DNA of 64,000 nucleotides from Methylobacterium oryzae (GCF_021398735.1 NZ_CP090351.1:52759-116758), one strand, 5' to 3'; numbered from the stretch's first letter, positions 40,561 to 48,475 are shown. A program made the numbers and translations. The notes: generated by a model from the letters alone, not told the origin.

Positions 40561-41690
40561 GCGATTTTCAGGAGCTGTCCGACGAGCTCGACCTGGAGCA
40601 ATGGTTCGACCGCGAGGGCCTGGCCTACAAGGGGCCCACGCGCGGCTCGTCGGGCATGCAGATCAACGTGAAGGACTGCCCGCAGGACCACTGCCGGGAC
40701 GGGCGCTACCGGGTCTACCTCAACGCCGAGTCCGGGATCGGCAACTGCTTCGTGTGCGAGACCCGCTTCAACAAGCTGTCCTTCGTTAACGCCTACCTGC
40801 ACGGCGATAAGGACGCGAAGAAGTGGGGCGAGACCCTCAAGCACGTCAAGGCGGCCTGCGTGGAGCAGGGCTGGCGCCCGAAGCGCACGATCACGGCCGC
40901 CGTCGAGGTGCCCGACGAGATCAAGCTCCCCGACAGCTTCGCGCTGCCCACGGCCGACGGCCAGAACCTGAAATACCTCGAGAGCCGCGGGATCGGCGTG
41001 GAGCTCGCGGCCTACTTCCGGCTGCGCTACTGCGACAGCGGCTGGTGGAACTGGACGAAGGACGACGGCACCCGGGGCGGCCAGAAGTGGGAGCAGCGCC
41101 TGCTGATCCCGGTCTACGACCTCGACGGCAAGCTCGTGACCTTCCAGGGCCGCGACATCATCGGCGACCAGGACGCGAAATACCTGTTCCCGCCCGCGCT
41201 GCCCGGCACCGGCCGCTTCCTCTACAACGGCCACAACGCCGTGCGGGCGCGCCGGATCGCGATGGGGGAGGGCGCCTTCGACGTGTTCTCGCTCAAGGCG
41301 GCGATCGACGGTGAGAGCGAGCTGCGCGACATCGTCCCCGTCGGCTCCTTCGGCAAGCACCTGTCGACCGGCGACCTCGAGGGCCGTGACCAGCTCGGCC
41401 AGCTCCTCGTGCTCAAGGGCTACGGGCTCCAGGAGGTCATCATCTGCTGGGACGGGACGCCCGACGCGCTCGCCGCCGCCGTGAAGGCCGCGGAGTCGAT
41501 CCGCAAGATCGGGCTCAAGGCGCGCATAGCCCTGCTGCCGCTCGACCAGGACCCGAACGAGGCCAAGCCCGAGGTCGTGCGCAAGGCGCTCTGGCAGGCT
41601 CAGGAATACAGCCCGCGGCTCGCTGTCGAATGGCGCCTGCGCAACCCCTACACGGCGCTGCGCCGGGCGAAGGCGCCGCTCACTGCCTGA
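40557..41690 (+). CDS. DnaG-type primase
   Basis: This 377-aa protein synthesises RNA primers. The N-terminal zinc-binding part has CPQDHC and then CFVC about 25 residues later (about 42-75). The Toprim core has MGEGAFDVFSL with the catalytic Glu, and EVIICWDGTPDA carrying the Asp of the second acidic motif. It is compact and lacks an obvious C-terminal helicase-binding domain, as in T7-like split systems. It starts at GTG 40557 in a GTGA overlap. Confidence 0.88.
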   Translation: MSDFQELSDELDLEQWFDREGLAYKGPTRGSSGMQINVKDCPQDHCRDGRYRVYLNAESGIGNCFVCETRFNKLSFVNAYLHGDKDAKKWGETLKHVKAACVEQGWRPKRTITAAVEVPDEIKLPDSFALPTADGQNLKYLESRGIGVELAAYFRLRYCDSGWWNWTKDDGTRGGQKWEQRLLIPVYDLDGKLVTFQGRDIIGDQDAKYLFPPALPGTGRFLYNGHNAVRARRIAMGEGAFDVFSLKAAIDGESELRDIVPVGSFGKHLSTGDLEGRDQLGQLLVLKGYGLQEVIICWDGTPDALAAAVKAAESIRKIGLKARIALLPLDQDPNEAKPEVVRKALWQAQEYSPRLAVEWRLRNPYTALRRAKAPLTA

Positions 41691-41695
41691 CGCAA

Positions 41696-41713
41696 TAAGT
41701 CAGTGGTGACACG
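41696..41713. promoter_or_regulatory. Palindromic site 14, degenerate (12/16)
   Basis: TAAGTCAGTGGTGACACG has an intact left half and a weak right half. It directly abuts promoter-like element P3, a good position for an operator. Confidence 0.55.
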
Positions 41714-41740
41714 AAACCCCGACGTGCGCTCGCTATAGTC
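41714..41740 (+). promoter_or_regulatory. Phage promoter-like element P3
   Basis: AAACCCCGAC (41714-41723), 9-nt spacer GTGCGCTCG, CTATAGT (41733-41739). It lies 42 nt before ATG 41781 and would drive the WGR and ligase operon. Confidence 0.7.
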
Positions 41741-41780
41741 AGCGAGCGAGAGACAGACACACGCACAGCAGAGAGGAGCC

Positions 41781-42302
41781 ATGCCGGTCTACCCGATCGC
41801 CCTGCGCAAGAAGTCGATGCTGCATCGACAGGGCACCAAGGAATATCACCAAGTGCTGATCGTGAACGGCGAGGGCCGCGCGGTCGTCATCCAGCGCTGG
41901 GGCAAGAAGAACGCCGAAGGTCAGATGCGGGTGGATGCGTTCCATCACTCTGACGCGGCCGTCGCTGAGTTCGAGAGCAAGGACCGCGACAAGAAGCGGA
42001 ACGGCTACGAGCACGACCCGGCCCGGGACACCATCGTGCAGTGCGATGACGAGGCCGATTTCCGCAAGAAGCTCGGCATCCTCTACCTGTCCAAGCTCGG
42101 CCCGGACAACCTCGAACACATCGCGCCCGGCGCCGACACCACCGGCGTGCGCACCCCCGATCCGCAGCCCGAGTTCGACCGCGACGGGAAGATCGTCCGC
42201 AAGGGCTACCAGCCCCGGCACAAGTTCACCGACTTCGTGGAGCCGGCCGGACCGTCCGTCGCCGACGAGGTCGCCCACAACGAGAACTGGGGGACCTGGT
42301 AG
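41781..42302 (+). CDS. WGR-domain protein
   Basis: This 173-aa protein has a WGR-like domain at residues about 20-75: KEYHQVLIVNGEGRAVVIQRWGKK followed by AVAEFESKDRDKKRNGY. The QRWGKK core and the C-terminal FxxKxxDKxxNGY pattern match WGR domains of PARPs and bacterial DNA-repair proteins, which bind DNA ends. It sits one gene upstream of an ATP-dependent ligase, so a nick- or end-binding partner for ligation is a good hypothesis. The C-terminal half is charged and unstructured. Confidence 0.75.
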   Translation: MPVYPIALRKKSMLHRQGTKEYHQVLIVNGEGRAVVIQRWGKKNAEGQMRVDAFHHSDAAVAEFESKDRDKKRNGYEHDPARDTIVQCDDEADFRKKLGILYLSKLGPDNLEHIAPGADTTGVRTPDPQPEFDRDGKIVRKGYQPRHKFTDFVEPAGPSVADEVAHNENWGTW

Positions 42303-43022
42303 ATGACGCTCATCAAGACCTACTCGCCGAAGAACGAGGCCCTGATCGTCTGCCCGATCTTCGGGGCCGAGACGCGGCTGGCCGACTGCCTGGAGCTCGA
42401 GCAGCAGGTGGCCCGCGGCCGCAAGCCCGACGAGCGGCGCGGCTGCCAGGCCTGCCTGATGTCCTCGAAGTGCCCGGTCTACTGGATCAACCGGGCGATC
42501 ATCCGCACGGGCGAGGATCCCTACTTCTCGGCCGAGCCGAAGGTGCTCCCGCTCAAGGGCGAGATCCTCGAGGCAGTGCGCCCGATCCTCGTGCGCGACG
42601 ACGCGGTCAACCGCTACGCGGTCGAGGGCGCCGAAGCGGAGGCGATCCGGGCGGCGAACGAGGCGGCCAGCGCCGGCAAGCCCCGGGCGGCCAAGAAGCC
42701 CGCGGGCGTGAAGCTCGCCGCGGTGAAGCGCGAGGAGTCCGCGCCGGCCGGTGATGACGGGCTGAAGGCGGCCGCGCTGTCGGGCGACCTGTCGGCCGCC
42801 GTGACCCGGGCCGTCGCCAAGGCCAGCGAGACGCCCCAGGAGGCGCCAGCTCCCGCGCCCGCGCCCAAGGCCGTCGCCCCGGCCCCGAAGCCGCCTGCGG
42901 CCGCCCCTGCGCAGCCCAAGCCCGCCCCGAAGCCCGCACCGGCGCCTGCCGGCAAGGGCATGTCGCTCCTCGAGATGGCCCGCGCCCGGGCCGCAGCGCA
43001 GCAGAAGGACCAGGCCGCGTGA
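42303..43022 (+). CDS. Zinc-binding protein with Pro/Ala-rich tail
   Basis: This 239-aa protein starts directly after the WGR stop. Residues 15-60 have five Cys, including CQAC and a following C six residues on (CLMSSKC read around CxxC), which suggests a zinc-binding module. From about 125 onward it is Ala/Pro/Lys low-complexity with a final helix (MSLLEMARARAAAQQ). The stop overlaps the ligase GTG. It may link WGR and ligase proteins; unknown otherwise. Confidence 0.6.
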   Translation: MTLIKTYSPKNEALIVCPIFGAETRLADCLELEQQVARGRKPDERRGCQACLMSSKCPVYWINRAIIRTGEDPYFSAEPKVLPLKGEILEAVRPILVRDDAVNRYAVEGAEAEAIRAANEAASAGKPRAAKKPAGVKLAAVKREESAPAGDDGLKAAALSGDLSAAVTRAVAKASETPQEAPAPAPAPKAVAPAPKPPAAAPAQPKPAPKPAPAPAGKGMSLLEMARARAAAQQKDQAA

Positions 43023-44431
43023 ACTCCTACGACGTCATCACCCTCCTCGACGAGATCGCCGCGACCAGCTCGCGCAACGCCAAGGAGGACCTGCTGCGCA
43101 AGCACATCGACGATCCGCTCGTGCAGCGGGTCGTGCGGTTGGCCTACGATCCGTTCGTCACCTTCGGGATCACGCCGCCGACGCTCAGCACCTTCGGCGA
43201 GGCCGTCTTCACGATGGACACGCCCGAGGTCTGGTCGCTTCTCGACCGCTTGGCGAAGCGCACGCTCACCGGCAACGCGGCTCGGGAGGAGGTCGAGCAG
43301 ATGCTCGCCTGGCTCAACAAGCCGGCCGCGCAGCTCCTCTGGCGGATCCTGCGCAAGGATCTGCGCTGCGGCATCTCCGAGAAGACGATCAACCTGGTCC
43401 TGCCGAACACGGTGCCGACCTTCGACCTGATGCTGTCCAAGGCCTACGAGGAGAAGCGCATCAAGGCGTTCCCGGTCCCGGTCGAGCCCAAGCTCGACGG
43501 CTTCCGGGGCATGAGCCTGGTCTCGGCCGGGGTCTCGAAGGCGTTCTCGCGCGTGGGCAACCACTTCCCGCAGCTCGACTGGGCCGGCCCCTACCTGGTC
43601 CAGATGGTCGAGAACGCCCGGGCCAAGGTCCAGAACGCCGAGAGCTGCCCGGGGATGACCGACAAGGTGCGCCGGTTCATCTGGGACGTCCTGGGCGGCG
43701 ACGCCGGCCCATCGGCGGCGATCGACGGCGAGGCGGTGTCCGGCTCCTACGCGACCACCTCGGGCGATCTGCGCCGCAAGGACGAGGAGGCCACCGACAC
43801 GATCCTGAACGTGTTCGACATCGTGCCCTACGCCGTCATGCGCGACACCGGCCAGATCGAGTGGAAGGTCCCGCTCAAGATCCGGCGCAAGGTGCTGGAG
43901 TTCGTCGTGCGCTGCGCGCCCGAGGGCGCCCCGATCAAGGTGACGGACCTGCGTGAGGCGAGCTCCCACGAGGAGATCCAGGCCATCTACGCCGAGCATC
44001 GGGCCAACGGGCTCGAGGGTGCGATGGTGAAGCCCTGGGACGGCCACTACGTGAAGAAGAAGGGCCACCTCTGGATGAAGATCAAGGCCGAGGAGACCAA
44101 GGACCTGCGCATCGTCGGCTGGTTCGAGGGCAAGCCCGGCACCCGGCTCGAGGGTAAGTTCGCGGGCTACATCGTCAACCACGAGGGCGTGACCGTGAGC
44201 GTGGGCGGCGGCTACAGCCACAAGCAGCTCGAGGAGCTCGGTGCCGAGGCCCTGACCATTCACGCCGGCGAGCCCTTCACCGAGAAGGGGATCGTGAAGC
44301 GCATGTTCACCGTCGCGCACCGGCTGTGCGAGGTCGAATTTCACGAGGTCACGCCCGACGGATCGCTGCGCCACCCGCGGTTCATCCGTTTCCGGGACGA
44401 CAAGGATGAGGCCCTGCGGGTCGCAGCCTAA
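43019..44431 (+). CDS. ATP-dependent DNA ligase
   Basis: This 470-aa protein seals nicks with ATP. The nucleotidyltransferase motif EPKLDGFRG puts the AMP-accepting lysine at K158. Downstream are AIDGEAVSGS, LEGAMVKPWDGHYVKKKGHLWMK (motifs IV/V) and an OB-fold domain with FAGYIVNHEGVTVSVGGGYS. The N-terminal 130 residues are helical, as in T4-type ligases. It starts at GTG 43019 in a GTGA overlap. Confidence 0.92.
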   Translation: MNSYDVITLLDEIAATSSRNAKEDLLRKHIDDPLVQRVVRLAYDPFVTFGITPPTLSTFGEAVFTMDTPEVWSLLDRLAKRTLTGNAAREEVEQMLAWLNKPAAQLLWRILRKDLRCGISEKTINLVLPNTVPTFDLMLSKAYEEKRIKAFPVPVEPKLDGFRGMSLVSAGVSKAFSRVGNHFPQLDWAGPYLVQMVENARAKVQNAESCPGMTDKVRRFIWDVLGGDAGPSAAIDGEAVSGSYATTSGDLRRKDEEATDTILNVFDIVPYAVMRDTGQIEWKVPLKIRRKVLEFVVRCAPEGAPIKVTDLREASSHEEIQAIYAEHRANGLEGAMVKPWDGHYVKKKGHLWMKIKAEETKDLRIVGWFEGKPGTRLEGKFAGYIVNHEGVTVSVGGGYSHKQLEELGAEALTIHAGEPFTEKGIVKRMFTVAHRLCEVEFHEVTPDGSLRHPRFIRFRDDKDEALRVAA

Positions 44432-44458
44432 TCGGTAAGTCAGCGTTGACTTACCGAT
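44431..44458. promoter_or_regulatory. Palindromic site 15, extended (15/16)
   Basis: The core TAAGTCAGCGTTGACTTA (44436-44453) is extended to perfect 12-bp arms ATCGGTAAGTCA and TGACTTACCGAT around GCGT. It begins at the ligase stop codon. This is the longest palindrome of the family and not directly before a gene. Confidence 0.8.
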
Positions 44459-44746
44459 AGGGGACCCGTAGAACCGTCGGGTGGGACCGAAGTGATCGGG
44501 TTTCCTTTCTGTGTGTGTGCGGGGCGGCCTCTCTCCTGGGGTCGCCCCTTTTTTGCAACTTTCGGGAGAAAATTACAGAAAACTGGCCGTTCTTCCAACA
44601 TCCCAGGAGATACCACAACTTTAGTTGGAGTATTCCATTTTATACCGAGCGATGCCCTAGCACACCTATCGGTTGCGGCGAGACAATCAATTTTTTACGT
44701 TTTATCTACTTGTATGCACACAAAACGCAGACAGGAGGATTAAACC
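44459..44746. other. AT-rich intergenic leader of the methyltransferase pair
   Basis: The stretch between the ligase operon and the methyltransferase genes holds the intrinsic terminator at 44521-44554 and then a visibly AT-richer section (about 44570-44745) ending in AGGAGG before ATG 44747. It probably contains the promoter of the two methyltransferase genes, but no hexamer pair with good spacing stood out. Short ORFs here lack coding character. Confidence 0.6.
44521..44554 (+). terminator. Intrinsic terminator after ligase operon
   Basis: GGGGCGGCC and GGTCGCCCC-type arms pair with one mismatch around a short loop and are followed by TTTTTT. It isolates the replication operon from the downstream methyltransferase genes. 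Confidence 0.85.
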
Positions 44747-45658
44747 ATGAGTGGAGACGTGCCGCGCTATGAGACGCCGCGCCCGTTCGACCCGACCGCC
44801 CGGTGCTACTGGTATCACTCGATGGTCTTCCCCGGCCTCGAGCGCGTGAAGGGGTCCTGGACGATCGAAAATTTCGCCACCTACATCGGAGGCTACGACC
44901 TAAAAAGTAAGTCAGTGCTTGATGTTGGCACGGCCTCTGGCTACCTCGCGTTCCACGCCGAGCAGGCCGGCGCGGCGGTCACAGGCCTCGACGCCTCCTC
45001 GACCCACGAGTTCCGGCACTTCCCGTTCGCCGACAGCCTCTCCTACAAGGACATCCACGGCTACCGGGCAATGTGGGAGCGCGAGAACCTCGTGCCCATC
45101 AAGAACTCCTGGTGGCACGCCTGGCACAAGTTCGGCAGCCGCGCGCGCTGTGTCTACGCGCCGATGGCCGAACTCTACGAGTGGCCCGAGCAGATGTTCG
45201 ACGTCGTGATGGCCGGCGCCATCGTCGAACACCTGTCCGACCCGGTCTATGCCATCGGCGCCTGGGCCCGGCTCGCGCGTGAGGCGGTGCTCATCCCCTT
45301 CACGGACGTCACACCCCTGGACGACCTGACGATGCGGCCGATCACGCCGCTCGACAACCCACAGATCAACTACGTCTGGTGGCACCTCTCGCGCGGGCTC
45401 TACAACAAGATCTTCGACAACCTCGGCTTCGATGTCCACTACACCCTGACCCACGCCGATCATCACGACGACGCCTCCGGCACAGTGACCGCGACCCGGC
45501 CCTCGATCATTGCGATCCGGCGCGGAACCGAGGCCGCACGCACCTTCGACGCGTCCTCGCTCATCGATCCTTGGCGCCAGGACTACGCCGCGGCTCCCGA
45601 GCCGGCAGCGCCCGCACCCCGGCCGCAGGGTCTCCTCAGCCGGCTGCGGAGGAGATGA
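44747..45658 (+). CDS. SAM-dependent methyltransferase 1
   Basis: This 303-aa protein has a Rossmann methyltransferase core: motif I SVLDVGTASGYLAFHAEQAG (about 56-75) and VVMAGAIVEHLSDP for the motif IV region. The N-terminal WYHSMVFPG recalls CmoB/DUF1698-like enzymes of small-molecule or RNA methylation. The C terminus is Pro-rich and ends in LLSRLRRR, a basic amphipathic tail. A strong AGGAGG site precedes ATG 44747. A weak palindromic site (11/16) lies in motif I. It forms a two-gene unit with methyltransferase 2; the substrate is unknown. Confidence 0.8.
   Translation: MSGDVPRYETPRPFDPTARCYWYHSMVFPGLERVKGSWTIENFATYIGGYDLKSKSVLDVGTASGYLAFHAEQAGAAVTGLDASSTHEFRHFPFADSLSYKDIHGYRAMWERENLVPIKNSWWHAWHKFGSRARCVYAPMAELYEWPEQMFDVVMAGAIVEHLSDPVYAIGAWARLAREAVLIPFTDVTPLDDLTMRPITPLDNPQINYVWWHLSRGLYNKIFDNLGFDVHYTLTHADHHDDASGTVTATRPSIIAIRRGTEAARTFDASSLIDPWRQDYAAAPEPAAPAPRPQGLLSRLRRR
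44908..44925. promoter_or_regulatory. Palindromic site 16, weak (11/16)
   Basis: TAAGTCAGTGCTTGATGT has a perfect left half, but the right half is constrained by methyltransferase motif I codons. It may be a relic or coincidental. Confidence 0.3.
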
Positions 45659-46539
45659 GCATGGACGGGCGTGAGAAATACGACCGGTTCCGGCGCATCT
45701 TCCAGTCGCCGCTCGACGAGCACCCGAGTGGCGCCTTCCCGATTATCGCCGGCGATCGGCATTTCGATCTAAGCCAGTATCAGTCCGAGAGCGCGGGCGC
45801 GAACGTCGCCCAGTTCGACCATATGATTCAGCAGCACCCGGACGAGTTGTTCCTGGATCTCGGCTGCGGCCTACGGGAGAAAACCTACGACAACTGCCTC
45901 TACCTCGAGGTCTACCCGTCCAACTCGGCTGACCTGATTGTCGACCCGACGGGCTTCTACCCAATCAAGGACCAGTCGCTCTACGGCATCGGCTGTTTCG
46001 CCGTCCTCGAGCATGTCCCCAAGCCCTGGCAGGTGATCCAGGAGATGCACCGGATGCTCAAGCCGGGCGGCTGGGTCATGATCGACTGGCCCTTCCTCCA
46101 ACCGGTCCACGGCTACCCGAGCCACTTCTTCAACGCAACGCGCGAGGGTCTGACCACGATCTTCCAGGACAAGGGCTTCGAGGTCGTCGATGCCTTCACC
46201 GGGGATCACCAGACGGCAGCATTCACTGTGCGCTGGATCCTCCAGATGCTTCTCTACCGGCTACCCGAGGCCGAGCGTAAGCGCGTCGCCAAGATGAAGA
46301 TCCACGAGGTCGTGTCGCTCGACCCGCAGGGTCCAGTGTGGACGCACATCGTGAAGGCATTGCCGCCGGCCGCCCAGTCCGAGCTCGCCTGCGGCAACTT
46401 CCTGATCGGCCGCAAGCCCGGCGAGATCGCCGAGGCGCTGCACCGGGACGATCCGCCCCTGCTGATGGGCATCGACGAGGATCCCCTGGAGACCAAGGGG
46501 CACCTGCGCTCCATCTTCAAACGGCTCCGGGGTCGCTGA
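45655..46539 (+). CDS. SAM-dependent methyltransferase 2
   Basis: This 294-aa protein overlaps methyltransferase 1 (ATGA at 45655). It has the class I signature LFLDLGCGLREKTY, the motif YGIGCFAVLEHVPKPWQVI and the post-motif MHRMLKPGGWVMIDWPF, as in Methyltransf_11 enzymes. Like its partner it ends in a basic tail, IFKRLRGR. Such tandem methyltransferases often cap surface or phage-modified glycans, but no glycosyltransferase is adjacent. ATG 45661 is an alternative start. Confidence 0.8.
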   Translation: MSMDGREKYDRFRRIFQSPLDEHPSGAFPIIAGDRHFDLSQYQSESAGANVAQFDHMIQQHPDELFLDLGCGLREKTYDNCLYLEVYPSNSADLIVDPTGFYPIKDQSLYGIGCFAVLEHVPKPWQVIQEMHRMLKPGGWVMIDWPFLQPVHGYPSHFFNATREGLTTIFQDKGFEVVDAFTGDHQTAAFTVRWILQMLLYRLPEAERKRVAKMKIHEVVSLDPQGPVWTHIVKALPPAAQSELACGNFLIGRKPGEIAEALHRDDPPLLMGIDEDPLETKGHLRSIFKRLRGR

Positions 46540-46562
46540 CCCCGGGCCTGATGCGAATCTCA

Positions 46563-46586
46563 AGGCGGCCGCCGGCCGCCTTTTTC
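46563..46586. terminator. Intrinsic terminator between convergent operons
   Basis: AGGCGGC and GCCGCCT arms around CCGCCGG-type sequence are followed by TTTTT on the plus strand. The left flank is AA only, so it works mainly on the plus strand. It separates methyltransferase 2 from the leftward gene ending at 46585. Confidence 0.8.
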
Positions 46587-46866
46587 ATAGCTCCGCCAGC
46601 GCCGGCGGCTTGCGGGGCAGAAGCAGCTTGAGCATCGCCTCGTGCTTGTCCCGAGCTCGATCCTTATCGTCGTCGCTCGTGCGCTCATTGCTCTCGCTGC
46701 TGTCGTTCCACTCCTTGATCCTGTCCATGACGTAGACTTTGAAGCCGGGATCAGCGTTCTCGGCATAGTAGGCCATGAGCTGAATAGCCCGCTCCTGCGC
46801 CTCGGCCTTCCTCTCTAGCTTGTCGAGCCGGAGATAGATCCCCGACATTTCTGCATCCCTGCTCAC
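46585..46866 (-). CDS. Hypothetical coiled-coil protein downstream of repC
   Basis: This 93-aa leftward protein starts at 46866, overlapping the repC stop by 4 nt. It is highly charged and helical (YLRLDKLERKAEAQERAIQLM) with an Asp/Glu/Lys/Arg-rich second half. It is co-transcribed with repC and may modulate it. No family recognised. Confidence 0.55.
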   Translation of the reverse strand: MSRDAEMSGIYLRLDKLERKAEAQERAIQLMAYYAENADPGFKVYVMDRIKEWNDSSESNERTSDDDKDRARDKHEAMLKLLLPRKPPALAEL

Positions 46867-47993
46867 GTCATCTTCCTTCTACGCATTGCCATGAGCTCGG
46901 CCTCGAGCCCGTAGCGCCCCTCTGCCATCAAACGCACGAGCTGCCGGAAGTAGCCGCCCGGGTTCTTGATGCGAATCTCTCCGCGGCGCGTCTCATCGTC
47001 GTGGAGCTGGGCGACGATCAGCACCAGGCAGGCGGCGCGGAAGGCGCCGAGAGATTCGCACGCCTCCGACCAGGCCGACGGGTGTGCCCCGATCCCGCCC
47101 CGCATCAGGCGCCCGGCCTCGATGACGTCCGCCGCGGTCTTGAGATTCGCAACCATCTCGGCCGCGACAGGACAGGCGGCCGCGACGAGTTCGGCGTCGG
47201 GCAGACGGATCGGCCCAGGCTCCTCTCGAGAGCCGTTTGCACAAGGATCGGTAGGAGTATCGGGGTCTTGTTCTATGTGCCGGCCGGAATTGCCGGCAGA
47301 GGCGGCTTGATAGAAGCGTTCCTCTGCCATGACCTGCAGCTCTCCCCAGGCCTCGAGCACCAGGTCCGGGTCGGTGCCGGCCGCTCGCCTCCGGGGTGTA
47401 TCGAGCTCCAGGGACTCGCGTGCAGCGAGCAGATCGCCGACCTCGATCTGGGGAAATCGCATTAGAAGGCCGTGGAGCGCCTCGGCTACCGCCCGGCGTC
47501 GGACGGTCAAAAGCTCGAACGAACGCCGCCGGTGGTCATCTCTCGCGGTCGCCTCCATGAGCGCATTCGCCCATTCGCCCTTTCGCGCCACGATTGGCGT
47601 CAGGTCGAACCCGAAAGCGTCGATGATCGCCCCGCCCGGGGCGCGCACAGCGAAGCGTTTCCCGTTCGCGCTGTCGCGGGGCGTGACGAGCTCCAGGGCA
47701 ACGAGGTCGCGCAGCCCGTAGCGCAGTGCGCGCTCGGACAGGCCTGTCATCCCGCACAGGTGCTCGTTCGAGGGCCACACCACCAGGCGCTCCCACTCCT
47801 GCTCGCCCCACACGGCACAGAGCGCCGACAGGATCGCGCGCAGGGCAGGGCGCAGGCGCAAGGCCTTGGCCGCGTCCCGGCCGGCGGCCGCGAGCTCCTT
47901 GCGGGAGATCGTTCGCCCGTCCTCGAGCGCACGTCTCCGACCGGCGAGCGCGGCGCGCGTGAGCGGCCGGCCACCGGAATGAACCGTCTCCAC
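46863..47993 (-). CDS. repC: RepC-like plasmid replication initiator
   Basis: This 376-aa protein resembles RepC of alphaproteobacterial repABC plasmids. Visible family marks are the N-terminal GRPLTRA, the winged-helix region VVWPSNEHLCGMTGLSERALRYGLRDLVAL, NGKRFAVR, then IIDAFGFDLTPIVARKGEW, and the C-terminal KNPGGYFRQLVRLMAEGRYGLE. RepC binds the origin, which in repABC plasmids lies inside repC itself. Start GTG 47993 follows the strong AGGAGG-type site on the minus strand. No repA or repB is beside it. An antisense RNA candidate lies in its leader. Confidence 0.85.
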   Translation of the reverse strand: METVHSGGRPLTRAALAGRRRALEDGRTISRKELAAAGRDAAKALRLRPALRAILSALCAVWGEQEWERLVVWPSNEHLCGMTGLSERALRYGLRDLVALELVTPRDSANGKRFAVRAPGGAIIDAFGFDLTPIVARKGEWANALMEATARDDHRRRSFELLTVRRRAVAEALHGLLMRFPQIEVGDLLAARESLELDTPRRRAAGTDPDLVLEAWGELQVMAEERFYQAASAGNSGRHIEQDPDTPTDPCANGSREEPGPIRLPDAELVAAACPVAAEMVANLKTAADVIEAGRLMRGGIGAHPSAWSEACESLGAFRAACLVLIVAQLHDDETRRGEIRIKNPGGYFRQLVRLMAEGRYGLEAELMAMRRRKMT

Positions 47994-48045
47994 CTTCCAC
48001 CTCCTCCTGGAGGCAAAGCGGGATCGTTCACCCGAGAGGGTGTCA

Positions 48046-48074
48046 TTGACGGCGGTGAGGGAGGGGGCTACAAA
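48046..48074 (+). promoter_or_regulatory. Sigma-70-type promoter of the repC antisense RNA
   Basis: TTGACG (48046-48051) and TACAAA (48069-48074) are separated by exactly 17 nt on the plus strand, facing away from the repC start. Transcription would begin near 48081. Confidence 0.7.
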
Positions 48075-48080
48075 CGGGGT

Positions 48081-48160
48081 GCGAATCAGTTTGTTGCGGT
48101 CCTCCCAGACCGCAATGAAGATCCAAAGGCCCTACGGCTCCCCAGCCGTGGGGCCTTTTG
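48081..48160 (+). ncRNA. Candidate ctRNA antisense to repC leader
   Basis: An RNA of about 80 nt is bounded by the promoter at 48046-48074 and a strong terminator at 48125-48160. It can form two hairpins: TTGCGGTC/GACCGCAA (48094-48115) and a 15-bp GC-rich stem (48125-48159) ending in TTTT. It is complementary to the untranslated leader between the ribbon-helix-helix gene and repC. repABC plasmids have a small antisense RNA of just this kind upstream of repC that limits copy number. The RNA has not been seen directly; the prediction rests on promoter spacing and structure. Confidence 0.7.
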
Positions 48161-48165
48161 CTTTG
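48125..48165 (+). terminator. Terminator of the antisense RNA
   Basis: Arms AAAGGCCCTACGGCT and AGCCGTGGGGCCTTT (one G-T wobble) around CCCC run into TTTTGCTTTG. On the minus strand the same stem lies in the repC leader and could act as an attenuator. Confidence 0.75.
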
Positions 48166-48169
48166 CCGG

Positions 48170-48379
48170 TTACATCTGCTTGGTCTCCGAGAACGTCGCT
48201 TCGAGCGCGTGGACGATCGCCAGTCGCCGGTTCGGGAACTTGCCCGCCTCAACGGCCCTATCGATCGCCGTCCGCAGGTGGGCCGGCACCCACACGTTCG
48301 TCTCGACCTCGCCAGAGGCCTTTCGCTGCTCGCGCAAGCGTTTGACCCGGGCTTGAGACGCCATGTTGGGCATCAGCAT
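48170..48379 (-). CDS. Ribbon-helix-helix regulator
   Basis: This 69-aa leftward protein has a basic N terminus and then the RHH pattern: strand VETNVWVPAHL, helix RTAIDRAVEAG, turn KFPNRR and helix LAIVHALEATF. RHH proteins bind palindromes as dimers and usually repress their own promoter; a 24-bp palindrome at 48394-48417 is 15 nt upstream of its ATG. AGGAGG precedes the start; ATG 48373 is an alternative. repC follows in the same direction, so it may regulate replication of the prophage plasmid. Confidence 0.75.
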   Translation of the reverse strand: MLMPNMASQARVKRLREQRKASGEVETNVWVPAHLRTAIDRAVEAGKFPNRRLAIVHALEATFSETKQM

Positions 48380-48393
48380 CCTCCTGTGTGGCG

Positions 48394-48417
48394 CGACTCG
48401 TAGCGCGTTACGAGTCG
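48394..48417. promoter_or_regulatory. Operator palindrome of the RHH gene
   Basis: CGACTCGTA and TACGAGTCG (perfect 9-bp arms around GCGCGT) overlap the likely -10 of the leftward promoter. A single half-site, TACGAGTCG, recurs at 49302-49310 between the two XRE regulators. Confidence 0.75.
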
Positions 48418-48434
48418 TGGACCGATTCTGTCAG
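48405..48434 (-). promoter_or_regulatory. Probable leftward promoter for RHH-repC operon
   Basis: On the minus strand CTGACA (48434-48429) and TAACGC (48410-48405) are spaced by 18 nt, and the -10 lies within the RHH operator. The -35 is good; the -10 is weak. Confidence 0.45.
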
Positions 48435-48475
48435 CCCACGCAAGGGCTACCGGAAAATGGACCGGGGATGCAAGA

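Noticed and set aside
44492..44743. 83-codon rightward ORF
   Set aside because: It runs through an intrinsic terminator and an AT-rich leader, and its codon use does not look like coding sequence.
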